A stretch of DNA of 38,563 bases from Candidatus Woykebacteria bacterium RBG_13_40_15 (GCA_001816655.1 MHCP01000011.1:1-38563); one strand, 5' to 3'. Counted from the stretch's first letter, positions 18,277 through 27,022 are shown. The notes: generated by a model from the sequence alone, not told the origin. A program made the numbers and translations.

Positions 18277-21200
18277 AACATTCTGCCCAACGACGACCCC
18301 GTTGGCGGGGTCGTTTTTAAATATAAAGAGTACTTAAAACAAAGCGGTTATTCTACTCCAACCGTTAAAAACTACCTCTCAGATTTACGCTATTTTTGTG
18401 ATTGGCTGAAAAACCATCACAAGGATTTGTTTTCACTGACAAAAGGCGATCTTGATAATTATCAATTTCATCTCTCGATAATCTTCAAAAATAAGCCGTC
18501 GATAAACTCCCGCAAGGCTTCATCGCTTCGCGGGTTTCTGTCCTGGGCTACTAAAGAGCAGATACTTTCTATTCAAGAAACAGCATTAATTCAAACTGAA
18601 AGCAAGCTCACCTCAGCAAAAAAATTAACTTGGTTTCTATCCCTCATCAGCTTCAAGCCAGCCCGCGAAAGAATAAGCCATTTTACTAGCTATAGACCAG
18701 ATTGGTATCACCGCTACCATCGCTGGAGTTTTGCAGCCACTCTCCACTATATAGTCTTGATAAGCTTTCTAGTTGTGGCTGGTGGTTCTTTGATATATTT
18801 CTATATATTTAGACCAGAAATGAACCAGACAAAAAAGGAGTTTGTAGCTGAACTTGGAAGCGTCCTAGCAGCTTCCCCACCAAAGATTCTTTCCTTTCAA
18901 GGTAGACTTACTAACCCAACCACAGGACAGCCAATTATTATTGCTACCAATATAGTATTTAGAATTTACACTTCTACCAGCGGGGACACTGGTAGCCCCT
19001 GTGCCAATACTTGCAAGTGGGAATCGAAAACCTGGAGTGTAACCCCAGACGCAAACGGTATTTTCTCGGTCACTCTTGGGGACACAGGAGCTAGTGATAC
19101 AGAGATTCCAGACACCCTTTTTACTGATAACCCAACTCTTTACTTGGGTGTTAAGGTTGGGGCTGACGCTGAGATGGCCCCAAGACAGAGAATTGCTTCT
19201 TCTTCTTACGCTTTGAACTCTGATGCCCTTGAAGGTTTTCACGGATCCCAATCCCCCGGGGCCAATCAAGTACCGATCCTTGATGGAAGCGGCAACTTAA
19301 TGTTCGCCGGGGCCGCGACAATTGGTACTAGCGCAAATGCCCTGACGCTAGATTCAGCTTCGGGAACACTTGCTCTTGGCTCAGGAACAACGACAATATC
19401 TTCGGCTGGAGCTTTGACTCTAAATTCGACTACTAGCAGCGCTGTTACTCTAGATTCTAGTACCACAGGGACAATTAATATTGGAAACAACGCTAATGCC
19501 AAGACAATTAATATCGGCAATGCCACAGATACTACCCTAGTCAATATTGACTCAGGAACCAGCGGGGTAACTATCGATTCTACCGGTACCGGAGACATAC
19601 TGGTTAATTCAACCGATACTCTTCTACTAGATTCGGCTGGGGTCTTAGAGTTGAATTCGTCAGCTGGAGTAATCTCAATCGGCAACGATGCTGTGGCCCA
19701 AAATATCAATATTGGTACTGGAGCCGCTGCACGAACAATTACAATTGGAAATACAACCACCACTACCGGAATAGTCTTAACCAAAGGCGCCTCTGGTGAA
19801 ATTACCCTTACTGGCTACGATGCTACCTGCACTGCTTTGGAAACTGATGCTGATGGGCACCTAAACTGCGGAACTGACGATGGCGGAGGTGGCGCTCTTC
19901 ACCAAATTACTGCCGCCACTGGTGACAACAGCATAAACAATGCCGCATGGAATCAAGTCTGGAACTGGCAGTTGGCAGGAGCAGAATCAGGCTTTAAATT
20001 TGCCGAAAACGCTGCGTCAACGGGAGGCGGAACAAATGATCAATTTATAGTCGATATTGCTACCCTAGCAACCTCTACGGCAGGACCTCTTCGGGTGACC
20101 TCAAATTCGATAGATACTTCCGATATTGTCTTTAATTTAAACAGCCTTGGGGACATAGAAATCCAGGATGCAGGAGCTGCTTTTGCTACTTTTGCTGACG
20201 ATGGGACGATCACCTTAGGCAAATCTGCCGCAGCATCTGCAATCAACATCGGCACTGGAACAGCCGGGAATACAATTTATATCGGAACTGACAATAGCAC
20301 CAAAGACACTATTTCTATTGGCTCGGCTTTAGATGACGTAGCCATTACTGGTGATGATTGGTCAATGACTAATGCGGGCGTGCTGCAATTTGGAGCAACC
20401 GGAAGCTATGATACCAACCTTTACCGCTCCGCAGCTAACACTTTAAAAACTGATGATTCTATTATTTCCGCCGGACTTGCTTCAGTCAGTGGTAGCAATT
20501 CAGTCTCAAATGTTCCCTACAATCTTCTAACCGACAAGGCTACCACTAACCGAGTGGTCAACCCTTCTTTTGAGGTTAATGTTACTGACGGCTGGCAGGC
20601 TTATGGTGGTGCTGTAGCGGGCGATCTTTCCCAAAACGCAACGCCGTATGTGGGAACTTATTCAATGAGAATTTACAAAACAGGGGCTGCTATTAACGAT
20701 GGGGCACAAACCACAACAATGCCAGTAAGTGCTTCAACAAAGTATGTTGCTTCTGTCTTTGTCATAGCAGTTTCAGGCTCGCCAACATTTAAAATCAGCT
20801 TGACTGGTGACAATAGCGGGCAAACTCAAAGCGGCGAATACACTGCTAGAGCAGTAACTAGATGGCAACGCTTCTTTGTTTATAAACAAAGCAATAGTTC
20901 AGACACAACATTTACTTTTGAAATTTATTCCTCGGCTGCTCAAAATTTTTACATTTACGTTGATGCAGTTCAGCTTGAACAAGTTTCCTGCAATAAGTCT
21001 TCTTGTGCCACTTCCTACGCTGATGGCTCTCTCGGACCAGAGTATGCTTGGACAGGCACGGCCCACAATTCAAGTTCGACTAGAACTACCGGTATTAAAT
21101 ATTTGGGTGGGGGCACTAGCGGGCCGGATCTCTACATTGGGGGCGGTGCTTATTTCGAAGGCGGAAGCGGGGATATTGATCTAAATGGTACGATTAACGC

Positions 21201-22896
21201 TACCGATTCTTCGATATTAAGTTTATATTTCTTAGGCACTCAGTACTTAAGCCCCAACCAATTAGCTATAGCCGACGTTAGTGGGGATGGCAAGGTTAGC
21301 CTCGATGATGATATTATACTTTCTTCTCTTATATACGACACCTATCCCAACAAGTACGACCCGAAAAGATTAATCGGTAATTTATACGGTGCCGGAACTA
21401 CGACACGGTTTGATGTCAACGGAGATATGGACGTCACCGGCAGCACGATTACTTTTGGAAGCTTTGCCAGCTGCGGAGCACTTTCTACAAACAGTTCCGG
21501 CGCTCTTGTGTGCAATACCGGTACCGGCGACACGGCAACTTTTACTGACGCCTCTCCAGGTGTCGTAGCAGATTCTGATGCAACAGAAATGTTTAATGAC
21601 GCCACACGGCCAAATATAACTCCAAATTCAGCTACTCAAACTGTTTTAGTTCATGCATCAGTGCGATTGGACGCTTCAGGAATAGCTGATGCAATAGCGG
21701 CTTTCAGAATTGTCCGTGAGGATGATGGCGGTTCGACTACACCTGTCTGTGATGGTACTGACCCTCAAGTAGGAAATACAATGATCGCTGGTGATCTGTT
21801 ACTATCAACCGATTTTAGTCAAGCCCAAGCTACAGTCTTGGACGCCCCGGCCAGCACCGCCGCCGTCTATTACACTGTCTGTACCAGCACAGATACTAAT
21901 ATGGGCGCGAACGTGCCGACTGCAACAAGTGTGACGGTAACATTAATTGAACTTGGGGCCGACCTTGCGGAAAATTACTATACGACTGATGATTCAATAG
22001 CCCCTGGGCAAATAGTTTCGACTGACAACTCAATACCCGCCGGGGCGGAAAAAACCACCAGAGCTTACGACTCGCAAATCCTCGGCGTTGTTTCCACTGC
22101 TCCTGGAAAAATTCTGGATGATGGGCTAGGCCTGAACTTTGGAAGGGCAATTCCTGTCGCTTTGGTCGGTCGAGTGCCGGTAAAAGTGAATGGTGAAAAC
22201 GGACCCATCGCAGTCGGCGACCTGATAACTAGTTCGTCCACTCCCGGAGTGGGCATGAAGGCTACAAAGGCAGGTTACGTGATCGGGCGGGCTTTAACCT
22301 CCTTCAGCGGTCAAGGAGAAGGTGCTGTAGTTGCTTTCGTAAATACCCAGTACGCAGATCCTGCGAATTTAGAAGCCGAGGGAAATTTGTTAGATTTAAC
22401 CGATTCTAGTTCAACTCCTAGTGCAGAGGCAACCAACTCCTCTTCTCTCAAACTTGACACAGAAAATAATATTGTCGCAACACTTTCTAGTGGGACCAGA
22501 TTTGTCTGGGTCAATTCGCTTGGTAAAGCGCTTGCCTGGATTTCTGATACAGGCGAGGCTTTTTTTGAGAAAGTTACTGCCCTGGTTGGTAATTTCCAAA
22601 AATTGATCTTTGGTGAACTGGTCGCTTCCAAAGACTCGCAAAATGCCGGTCAGGCCAGTTTCGAGCCTGATCAAACCGAAGTGGTTATTGAATCAGAAAA
22701 AGTGACCGAAGACTCTCTAATCTACGTTACCGCGGCAACTAAAACTGACGGTATTTCCCTTTACATTAAGGAGCAAAGGCCTGGGGAAGGCTTTACAGTG
22801 GCTCTGGAACGATCTAGCGGTGATCTACCAAACGAGGCAACAGCTTCAGCAACTCAAGCGATCAAGTTCAATTGGCTAATTATTAACCGGGAATAG
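18274..22896 (+). CDS. Tyrosine-recombinase core-binding domain / TM helix / giant fibre fusion protein
   Basis: A 1540-aa protein. Residues ~14-98 form a SAM-like core-binding domain of the XerC/XerD type (FKYKEYLKQSGYSTPTVKNY, SDLRYFCDWL, NSRKASSLRGFLSWA); the catalytic domain with its R-H-R-Y residues is absent. A basic linker leads to one membrane helix (~157-179), so the DNA-binding-type domain should be cytoplasmic and the rest outside. The ectodomain holds ILSFQGRLTNPTTGQP and QRIASSSYAL fibre modules (~204-320), short beta repeats, a CBM4/9-like jelly roll (~760-925, VVNPSFEVNVTDGW), two dockerin-type EF-hand repeats (~967-1020, DIDLNGTINATD and DVSGDGKVSLDD), and the C-terminal block shared with the gene at 2-10276 (GDLITSSSTPGVGMKA, ending FNWLIINRE). 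No other start is available ahead of the SAM-like fold, so the ATG at 18274 is firm. An S23 cassette follows at once. Confidence 0.85.
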   Translation: MNILPNDDPVGGVVFKYKEYLKQSGYSTPTVKNYLSDLRYFCDWLKNHHKDLFSLTKGDLDNYQFHLSIIFKNKPSINSRKASSLRGFLSWATKEQILSIQETALIQTESKLTSAKKLTWFLSLISFKPARERISHFTSYRPDWYHRYHRWSFAATLHYIVLISFLVVAGGSLIYFYIFRPEMNQTKKEFVAELGSVLAASPPKILSFQGRLTNPTTGQPIIIATNIVFRIYTSTSGDTGSPCANTCKWESKTWSVTPDANGIFSVTLGDTGASDTEIPDTLFTDNPTLYLGVKVGADAEMAPRQRIASSSYALNSDALEGFHGSQSPGANQVPILDGSGNLMFAGAATIGTSANALTLDSASGTLALGSGTTTISSAGALTLNSTTSSAVTLDSSTTGTINIGNNANAKTINIGNATDTTLVNIDSGTSGVTIDSTGTGDILVNSTDTLLLDSAGVLELNSSAGVISIGNDAVAQNINIGTGAAARTITIGNTTTTTGIVLTKGASGEITLTGYDATCTALETDADGHLNCGTDDGGGGALHQITAATGDNSINNAAWNQVWNWQLAGAESGFKFAENAASTGGGTNDQFIVDIATLATSTAGPLRVTSNSIDTSDIVFNLNSLGDIEIQDAGAAFATFADDGTITLGKSAAASAINIGTGTAGNTIYIGTDNSTKDTISIGSALDDVAITGDDWSMTNAGVLQFGATGSYDTNLYRSAANTLKTDDSIISAGLASVSGSNSVSNVPYNLLTDKATTNRVVNPSFEVNVTDGWQAYGGAVAGDLSQNATPYVGTYSMRIYKTGAAINDGAQTTTMPVSASTKYVASVFVIAVSGSPTFKISLTGDNSGQTQSGEYTARAVTRWQRFFVYKQSNSSDTTFTFEIYSSAAQNFYIYVDAVQLEQVSCNKSSCATSYADGSLGPEYAWTGTAHNSSSTRTTGIKYLGGGTSGPDLYIGGGAYFEGGSGDIDLNGTINATDSSILSLYFLGTQYLSPNQLAIADVSGDGKVSLDDDIILSSLIYDTYPNKYDPKRLIGNLYGAGTTTRFDVNGDMDVTGSTITFGSFASCGALSTNSSGALVCNTGTGDTATFTDASPGVVADSDATEMFNDATRPNITPNSATQTVLVHASVRLDASGIADAIAAFRIVREDDGGSTTPVCDGTDPQVGNTMIAGDLLLSTDFSQAQATVLDAPASTAAVYYTVCTSTDTNMGANVPTATSVTVTLIELGADLAENYYTTDDSIAPGQIVSTDNSIPAGAEKTTRAYDSQILGVVSTAPGKILDDGLGLNFGRAIPVALVGRVPVKVNGENGPIAVGDLITSSSTPGVGMKATKAGYVIGRALTSFSGQGEGAVVAFVNTQYADPANLEAEGNLLDLTDSSSTPSAEATNSSSLKLDTENNIVATLSSGTRFVWVNSLGKALAWISDTGEAFFEKVTALVGNFQKLIFGELVASKDSQNAGQASFEPDQTEVVIESEKVTEDSLIYVTAATKTDGISLYIKEQRPGEGFTVALERSSGDLPNEATASATQAIKFNWLIINRE
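18293..18318 (+). terminator. Intrinsic-terminator-like hairpin inside codons 7-15
   Basis: ACGACCCCG, loop TTGG, CGGGGTCGT, then a run of T ending at 18318. A 9-bp GC-rich stem with a U-tract starts 20 nt into the coding region of the fusion gene. It could terminate transcripts early or impede initiation. It is in frame and encodes DDPVGGVVF. Confidence 0.6.
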
Positions 22897-23338
22897 TTGG
22901 TAGTTGGTATTTAGTATTATGTATAAAAATGAGAACAGAAAAGATAAAATCTTTTACTGATTTAACAGCATGGAAAGAGGCTCACAAATTAGTACTCGCG
23001 ATTTACAAAGTTGTAAAAACATTTCCAAAAGAAGAAAAATTCTGTTTAATTGATCAGATCAGGAGGGCATCTATTTCTGTTTCCTCCAATATTGCCGAAG
23101 GTTTTTCAAGGAAATCGGATTTGGAAAAGAGCCATTTTTACTATCAGGCGCTTGGTTCTTTAACTGAATTACAAAACCAATTATTAGTCGCAAGAGACGT
23201 TGGTTACATTAAAGAAAAGGCCTTTCTAGAACTAGCTAATCAAACAATAGTAGTCAGCAAATTGATTAATTCTTTAATAAGATATTTGAAGGGGAAAAAT
23301 AATACCTAATACTTACTACTCAATACTGAATACTAACT
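22897..23338. mobile_element. Second S23 cassette with inverted-repeat arms (IVS-like)
   Basis: The left arm (22897-22926, TAGTTGGTAGTTGGTATTTA) starts directly after the stop of the fusion gene. The reverse complement of the right arm (about 23310-23338) aligns with it at roughly 70% over 30 bases, sharing AGTTxGTA and GTATT words. The architecture is the same as 10277-10722 but the arm sequence differs. Confidence 0.55.
22929..23309 (+). CDS. Four-helix-bundle protein, S23/IVP family (second copy)
   Basis: A 126-aa protein, the canonical form of the family: FTDLTAWKEAHKLVLAIYKV in helix 1, QIRRASISVSSNIAEGFSRK in helix 2, FYYQALGSLTELQNQLLVAR in helix 3, then the last helix to KGKNNT. It is more typical than the copy at 10308, which lacks the W-K-AH motif, so the two are diverged paralogues and not a recent duplication. 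The start ATG is 32 nt after the giant gene stop; no Shine-Dalgarno is visible. The gene faces the response regulator, with 23 nt between stops. Biochemical role unknown; nucleic-acid binding is expected from the family. Confidence 0.9.
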   Translation: MRTEKIKSFTDLTAWKEAHKLVLAIYKVVKTFPKEEKFCLIDQIRRASISVSSNIAEGFSRKSDLEKSHFYYQALGSLTELQNQLLVARDVGYIKEKAFLELANQTIVVSKLINSLIRYLKGKNNT

Positions 23339-23728
23339 CCCCGGCACTTCATCTCGGGTATAACCAGCGAGGATTCCTTTAACCATATCGGCGACTTCTT
23401 TTGGTTCGTGTTCACTTTTAACGATGTACTTTACGGCTCCCTTGGAAAGAGCCGTCTCAGCATCCTTCTCACCGGACAAATTGGTCAACATCACTACGGG
23501 AATTCCTTTTGTTTCAGGATCGGCCTTGAGCCGCTCCAGAACCTGCAAACCGTTTAGTTTGGGCATCATAATATCCAAAAGAATCAAGGTTGGCTTTTCC
23601 AACCTGGCTTTATCCAAACCTTCTTGGCCATCTTTGGCCAAAGAAATCTCATACCTCTCAAAGGAAAAAATCTTTTCGTAAAGCCTGGAAATCAACGGAT
23701 CGTCTTCGACTATCAATATTTTAGCCAT
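23333..23728 (-). CDS. Single-domain response regulator (CheY-like REC)
   Basis: A 131-aa protein consisting of one receiver domain: acidic pair D9-D10 (ILIVEDDPLI), phospho-acceptor D52 (ILLDIMMP), the conserved Thr in VVMLTNLSG, and the switch Lys in KYIVKSEHEP. There is no output domain, so it probably acts by protein contact or as a phosphate relay. Its start is 17 nt after the histidine-kinase stop, making it the last gene of a three-gene sensory operon. The kinase encoded at 23746-25326 is the obvious partner. Confidence 0.93.
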   Translation of the reverse strand: MAKILIVEDDPLISRLYEKIFSFERYEISLAKDGQEGLDKARLEKPTLILLDIMMPKLNGLQVLERLKADPETKGIPVVMLTNLSGEKDAETALSKGAVKYIVKSEHEPKEVADMVKGILAGYTRDEVPGS

Positions 23729-23745
23729 AACAAATACATTATATA

Positions 23746-25326
23746 TCAGCTTTTAGCGTTGGGCAAGGTAAAGAGGAAGATCGATTCCTTGCCAACTTGA
23801 GAGCTTTCCAAATAAATTTTTCCTCCCATTGCCTCGACTAATAATTTAGAGCTGTAAAGCCCAAGGCCTGTACCGGTAATCGTATTACGGGTAAGAATTT
23901 TTTCACCGACTTGCTGGAATCTCCTGAAAAGTAGCCTTTGATCTGGTTTAGAAATTCCAGAACCAGTATCTATCACTCGTACTGCTAGAGAGCCATTCTC
24001 CTTTTTAACTGTAACTTTTACCCCACCTTTTTCAGTAAATTTTATCGCATTGCCGATTAGATTAAAGAGAACCTGACTAGTGCGATTTCTATCAGCTGAA
24101 ACTAACGGTAACTGTATACCCTCTTTTTCTAATCGTAAATAAAGGCCTTTTGAACCGGCAGTATTCTCTAGCTGCCTTATTGTTTCTTTAATTAAATCTA
24201 GCAGATCAAATGTCTCTTTATGCAATTTAGTTTTTTTCTGTTCAAACTTTACAACATCTAAATAGTCGTTTACGAGCCCGATTAGGCGGACGGATGATTC
24301 GTGAATGTCGGAAACCATTTCCCGCAAAGATGGATCTTTCAACTGGAACGGAAAGTATTGCTTAATCATAGCTGCATTGCCTCGTATTGCAGTCAGTGGC
24401 GTTCGCATATCATGGGCAGCTACAGCAAAAAATTCATCTTTTGAACGCTCAAGTAGTTTTGCTTCTGTAATATCCTCAATTAAAACAGCTGTCCCGATAA
24501 ATTCCCTGTGGTCGTGGGGCATAGTTATGGGGTTCAAAAAAATTCGTAAAAATTTACCCTCAAGGAGTACTTCCCCAAATTCATATTGGTGCCTAGTTAG
24601 TTTGGCTTTTTCCAAGGCTTTATGTAAATTTAAGCTGCCTAATAATTTTTTCTCGATCTCACTCACTTTCGAAACCTGCTCTAGATCCAGTATTTCCTTT
24701 ACTTTCTCATTTATAGCTAAAATGCCATCTTTTGGCCCAGTTAAGACAAAACCAATCGGTAGATTGTCTATAGAAACTGCCAACTTTGCTCTTTCCCGCT
24801 GCAGTTGAATATAACCAAGATCCGTCTGTTCTTTTGCCTCTTTCAAGGCTTTTTGTTCTCTTCGTAATTCTTTAGTACGCTCCTCGACCCTACTTTCCAT
24901 AATGGCTTTTTCTTTTCTTAGTAGTTCCTCACTAATTCGTAGGGACTTCTCTGTTTGCTTAGATTTATCTCCCAAATCTTTTAACCGCCCTGTTACAACA
25001 CCAACAAATAACACACCGGCATGCCAAAATAGTCCTCCTCCCCCTATCAAAGAGGCCAAATTTGTCTCGCCAGCTAAAGTAAAAAGGAAAATATTTACAG
25101 GTAGGGAAAGGATACCGATAATTAATCCTCCCCATACCCCAAAGAGCCAACCTGCAGTAGTCACCGGCAATATCATTAAAACGGCTAATGGTAACCCGAT
25201 AATAGGCTCGATGAGCACAATAATTACTCCGTAAAAAATTACAGTAAGAAGAAGGGTAAGCCATTTAACCCAACCCGACCTAATACCCAGAAGTAAATTT
25301 CTATTAAAATCATCCATAAGTGACAT
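23746..25326 (-). CDS. Membrane sensor histidine kinase with PAS domain
   Basis: A 526-aa protein. About four or five membrane helices fill residues 20-112 and are followed by a long coiled coil (~120-180), a PAS-like domain (~178-290, IDNLPIGFVLTGPKDGILAI), the HisKA H-box with H305 (AVAAHDMRTPLTAIRGNAAM) and a HATPase_c domain with N-box (VLFNLIGNAIKF), G1 (DTGSGIS), F-box (FRRFQQVG) and G2 (GTGLGLYSSKLL). It autophosphorylates and passes phosphate to a regulator, most likely the downstream REC protein. Little extracytoplasmic loop is visible, so ligand sensing may be done by the separate Cache protein, whose stop lies one nucleotide upstream of this start; that spacing suggests coupled translation and a complex. 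Confidence 0.93.
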   Translation of the reverse strand: MSLMDDFNRNLLLGIRSGWVKWLTLLLTVIFYGVIIVLIEPIIGLPLAVLMILPVTTAGWLFGVWGGLIIGILSLPVNIFLFTLAGETNLASLIGGGGLFWHAGVLFVGVVTGRLKDLGDKSKQTEKSLRISEELLRKEKAIMESRVEERTKELRREQKALKEAKEQTDLGYIQLQRERAKLAVSIDNLPIGFVLTGPKDGILAINEKVKEILDLEQVSKVSEIEKKLLGSLNLHKALEKAKLTRHQYEFGEVLLEGKFLRIFLNPITMPHDHREFIGTAVLIEDITEAKLLERSKDEFFAVAAHDMRTPLTAIRGNAAMIKQYFPFQLKDPSLREMVSDIHESSVRLIGLVNDYLDVVKFEQKKTKLHKETFDLLDLIKETIRQLENTAGSKGLYLRLEKEGIQLPLVSADRNRTSQVLFNLIGNAIKFTEKGGVKVTVKKENGSLAVRVIDTGSGISKPDQRLLFRRFQQVGEKILTRNTITGTGLGLYSSKLLVEAMGGKIYLESSQVGKESIFLFTLPNAKS

Positions 25327-25327
25327 G

Positions 25328-26947
25328 TTACTTCAACTGATTAGTTAAATATTTGGCGATAAAATAGGCGGGAATTATCGAAATCACTAAAAGAACCGCC
25401 GCGACTAAAAAGGTCAGCTCAATGCTGCGACCAGCCGTCTGCAATATCGAGGTCAGAGGCTTGCCGATAAACAGCATTCCCACTATGCTGTTGTCAACAT
25501 CCTTCAGCGGCGCATAGACGGCCAGAAGCGGTCGATTTAATACGTTCAAACTACCCTTAAAGGTTTTGCCTTCTTTCAAGACTTCCTGCTTAACCTGTGG
25601 ATTCTCCTCTTTGACACCAATGTAGCGGTGTTTCCCATCCGGCGCAAGAAAAGTGGTGGCGCTTCGGACATTACCGGCATACACAGCGCTGTCTAGGCCG
25701 GTGGCATTTTTTACTCCATCAACAAAGCTATTGTCAATCAAAAGTCCGGCTAAAACCGCGCCAACAATGTTTTTGTTGCTGTCTCGCACCGGAACAGCTG
25801 ATTTTATGAATATTACCGGAGAGAGAACATCCTCGCGGGTTACAACCCCAGTACTCGCCTCACCAATCAAGGCTCTTTTAACTAAAGGGTCGCTCGATAT
25901 TGAATCTCCCCAGCGATCGGTGTCCTCGCCTCGAGCAATCACCTTCCCAAACGGATCGGTAAAAATTAAACTCGGGAGCTTTTTTTCTTCAATAAATTTC
26001 TCTGAAAGTGTGCTCAAGCTTTTATGATCGCCCATCATCAAAGCGCTGGCCGCTGCAGAATTGGCGGCTAAGCTTTCGGCCGTAGCTGAAATTTCTGCTC
26101 TTTTACTGACCAAGGCGTAATCTAGGACGTTTGCTGCAGTTTCTAAATTGGCTAGAGACTCTTGCTCAACATTTCTCATAAGAAGAAAGGTAAAACTAAC
26201 CGTTGTTAAAAGAAAAACCAGTAAAGTAACTGTACTAAAAATCATAAACAGTTGGCTTTGCAGCCGCGTAACAAGATAGGACCAGCCCCATTTGCCAAAA
26301 ATTACAATACTAATAAGCAGCGTTAAATGCTCCACCCCCCACACCGGCCCAAAAGACCGAACCAAATCGAAGATAATTGGGTTGGTGCTATTTTGAAAAA
26401 ATGTAGCTAGGGAAAGGGCTTCAAAAATGGTAAGGAATAAAAACCCAAAGACAACTGGTTTCAAATGCCGTTCCAAGCCAACGATTACCCTACGGGCATA
26501 AAGAAGGCCGCTTAGCAAACTGCCAAAGGGAAGCAAAATTTTCGATAATGGGGAAAATGTTTGAAAATTGGTCAAAACAGCAAGAGCAGCGGGCTTTCCT
26601 TTTTCTTTCTTTAGTTTAAGTCCTTTAGTTTCTGGGACTGGCTGTAGGGGGTCAATAATCTGACCAAAAATTATGCTTAAGTAACCAAAAGCTCTGAAAA
26701 CGATTGTAAAGATTTCTGTTTTATCGCCAAAAATAGAAGGCCCCAAAACTGACTGCTCAATGACAGTAGCGTGAATTACAAAGGAAATAGATAGAAGTAA
26801 AAACCCGCTCCACTTGAAGATTTCTTTTTTCTCGCGGTGCACCAACCAAGCATCAAAGTAAAGCCAGGAAATGGCAAAGAAGACCAAGGCGGCGAAAAGG
26901 TTTAGCGCGAAATGAAAGTTTTGGCCAAAAAATTCTATAGGCAGCAT
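25328..26947 (-). CDS. Membrane protein with extracellular double-Cache-like sensor domain, no kinase
   Basis: A 539-aa protein. The N-terminal part has about seven membrane helices (residues 1-240), then a transmembrane helix (~245-268, TLLVFLLTTVSFTFLLM) begins the classical Cache layout: long helix (ANVLDYALVSKRAEISATAE), PAS-like ligand folds (LIFTDPFGKVIARGEDTDRWG, VIFIKSAVPVRDSNKNIVGAVLAGLLI, YAPLKDVDNSIVGMLFIGKPL), and a last helix (~505-530). In other bacteria such a unit continues into HAMP plus kinase or chemoreceptor domains. Here it stops nine residues after the helix and the kinase is a separate gene one nucleotide on. A split receptor feeding the adjacent kinase is inferred. The ATG at 26947 has a weak AAAGAG ahead of it. 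Confidence 0.8.
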   Translation of the reverse strand: MLPIEFFGQNFHFALNLFAALVFFAISWLYFDAWLVHREKKEIFKWSGFLLLSISFVIHATVIEQSVLGPSIFGDKTEIFTIVFRAFGYLSIIFGQIIDPLQPVPETKGLKLKKEKGKPAALAVLTNFQTFSPLSKILLPFGSLLSGLLYARRVIVGLERHLKPVVFGFLFLTIFEALSLATFFQNSTNPIIFDLVRSFGPVWGVEHLTLLISIVIFGKWGWSYLVTRLQSQLFMIFSTVTLLVFLLTTVSFTFLLMRNVEQESLANLETAANVLDYALVSKRAEISATAESLAANSAAASALMMGDHKSLSTLSEKFIEEKKLPSLIFTDPFGKVIARGEDTDRWGDSISSDPLVKRALIGEASTGVVTREDVLSPVIFIKSAVPVRDSNKNIVGAVLAGLLIDNSFVDGVKNATGLDSAVYAGNVRSATTFLAPDGKHRYIGVKEENPQVKQEVLKEGKTFKGSLNVLNRPLLAVYAPLKDVDNSIVGMLFIGKPLTSILQTAGRSIELTFLVAAVLLVISIIPAYFIAKYLTNQLK

Positions 26948-26952
26948 CTCTT

Positions 26953-27022
26953 TAGATCTAAGTTATATGATGTAAGATTTAAGATATTTTAAATTCCTGC
27001 ATCTTCGATCTTACATCTATAA
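26953..27022. repeat. Intergenic imperfect inverted repeat overlapping a stop codon
   Basis: TTATATGATGTAAGATTTAAGAT (about 26963-26985) and the reverse complement of the stretch around 26999-27022 agree at about 20 of 23 bases (words GATGTAAGAT, AAGAT). The right arm overlaps the TAG (27017-27019) of the thioredoxin-fold gene. It may act as a terminator or be a repeat insertion. Confidence 0.5.

Noticed and set aside
10308..23309. Diversity-generating retroelement (S23 proteins as Avd, giant proteins as targets)
   Set aside because: No reverse transcriptase and no template/variable repeat pair with adenine-biased changes were found in the window.
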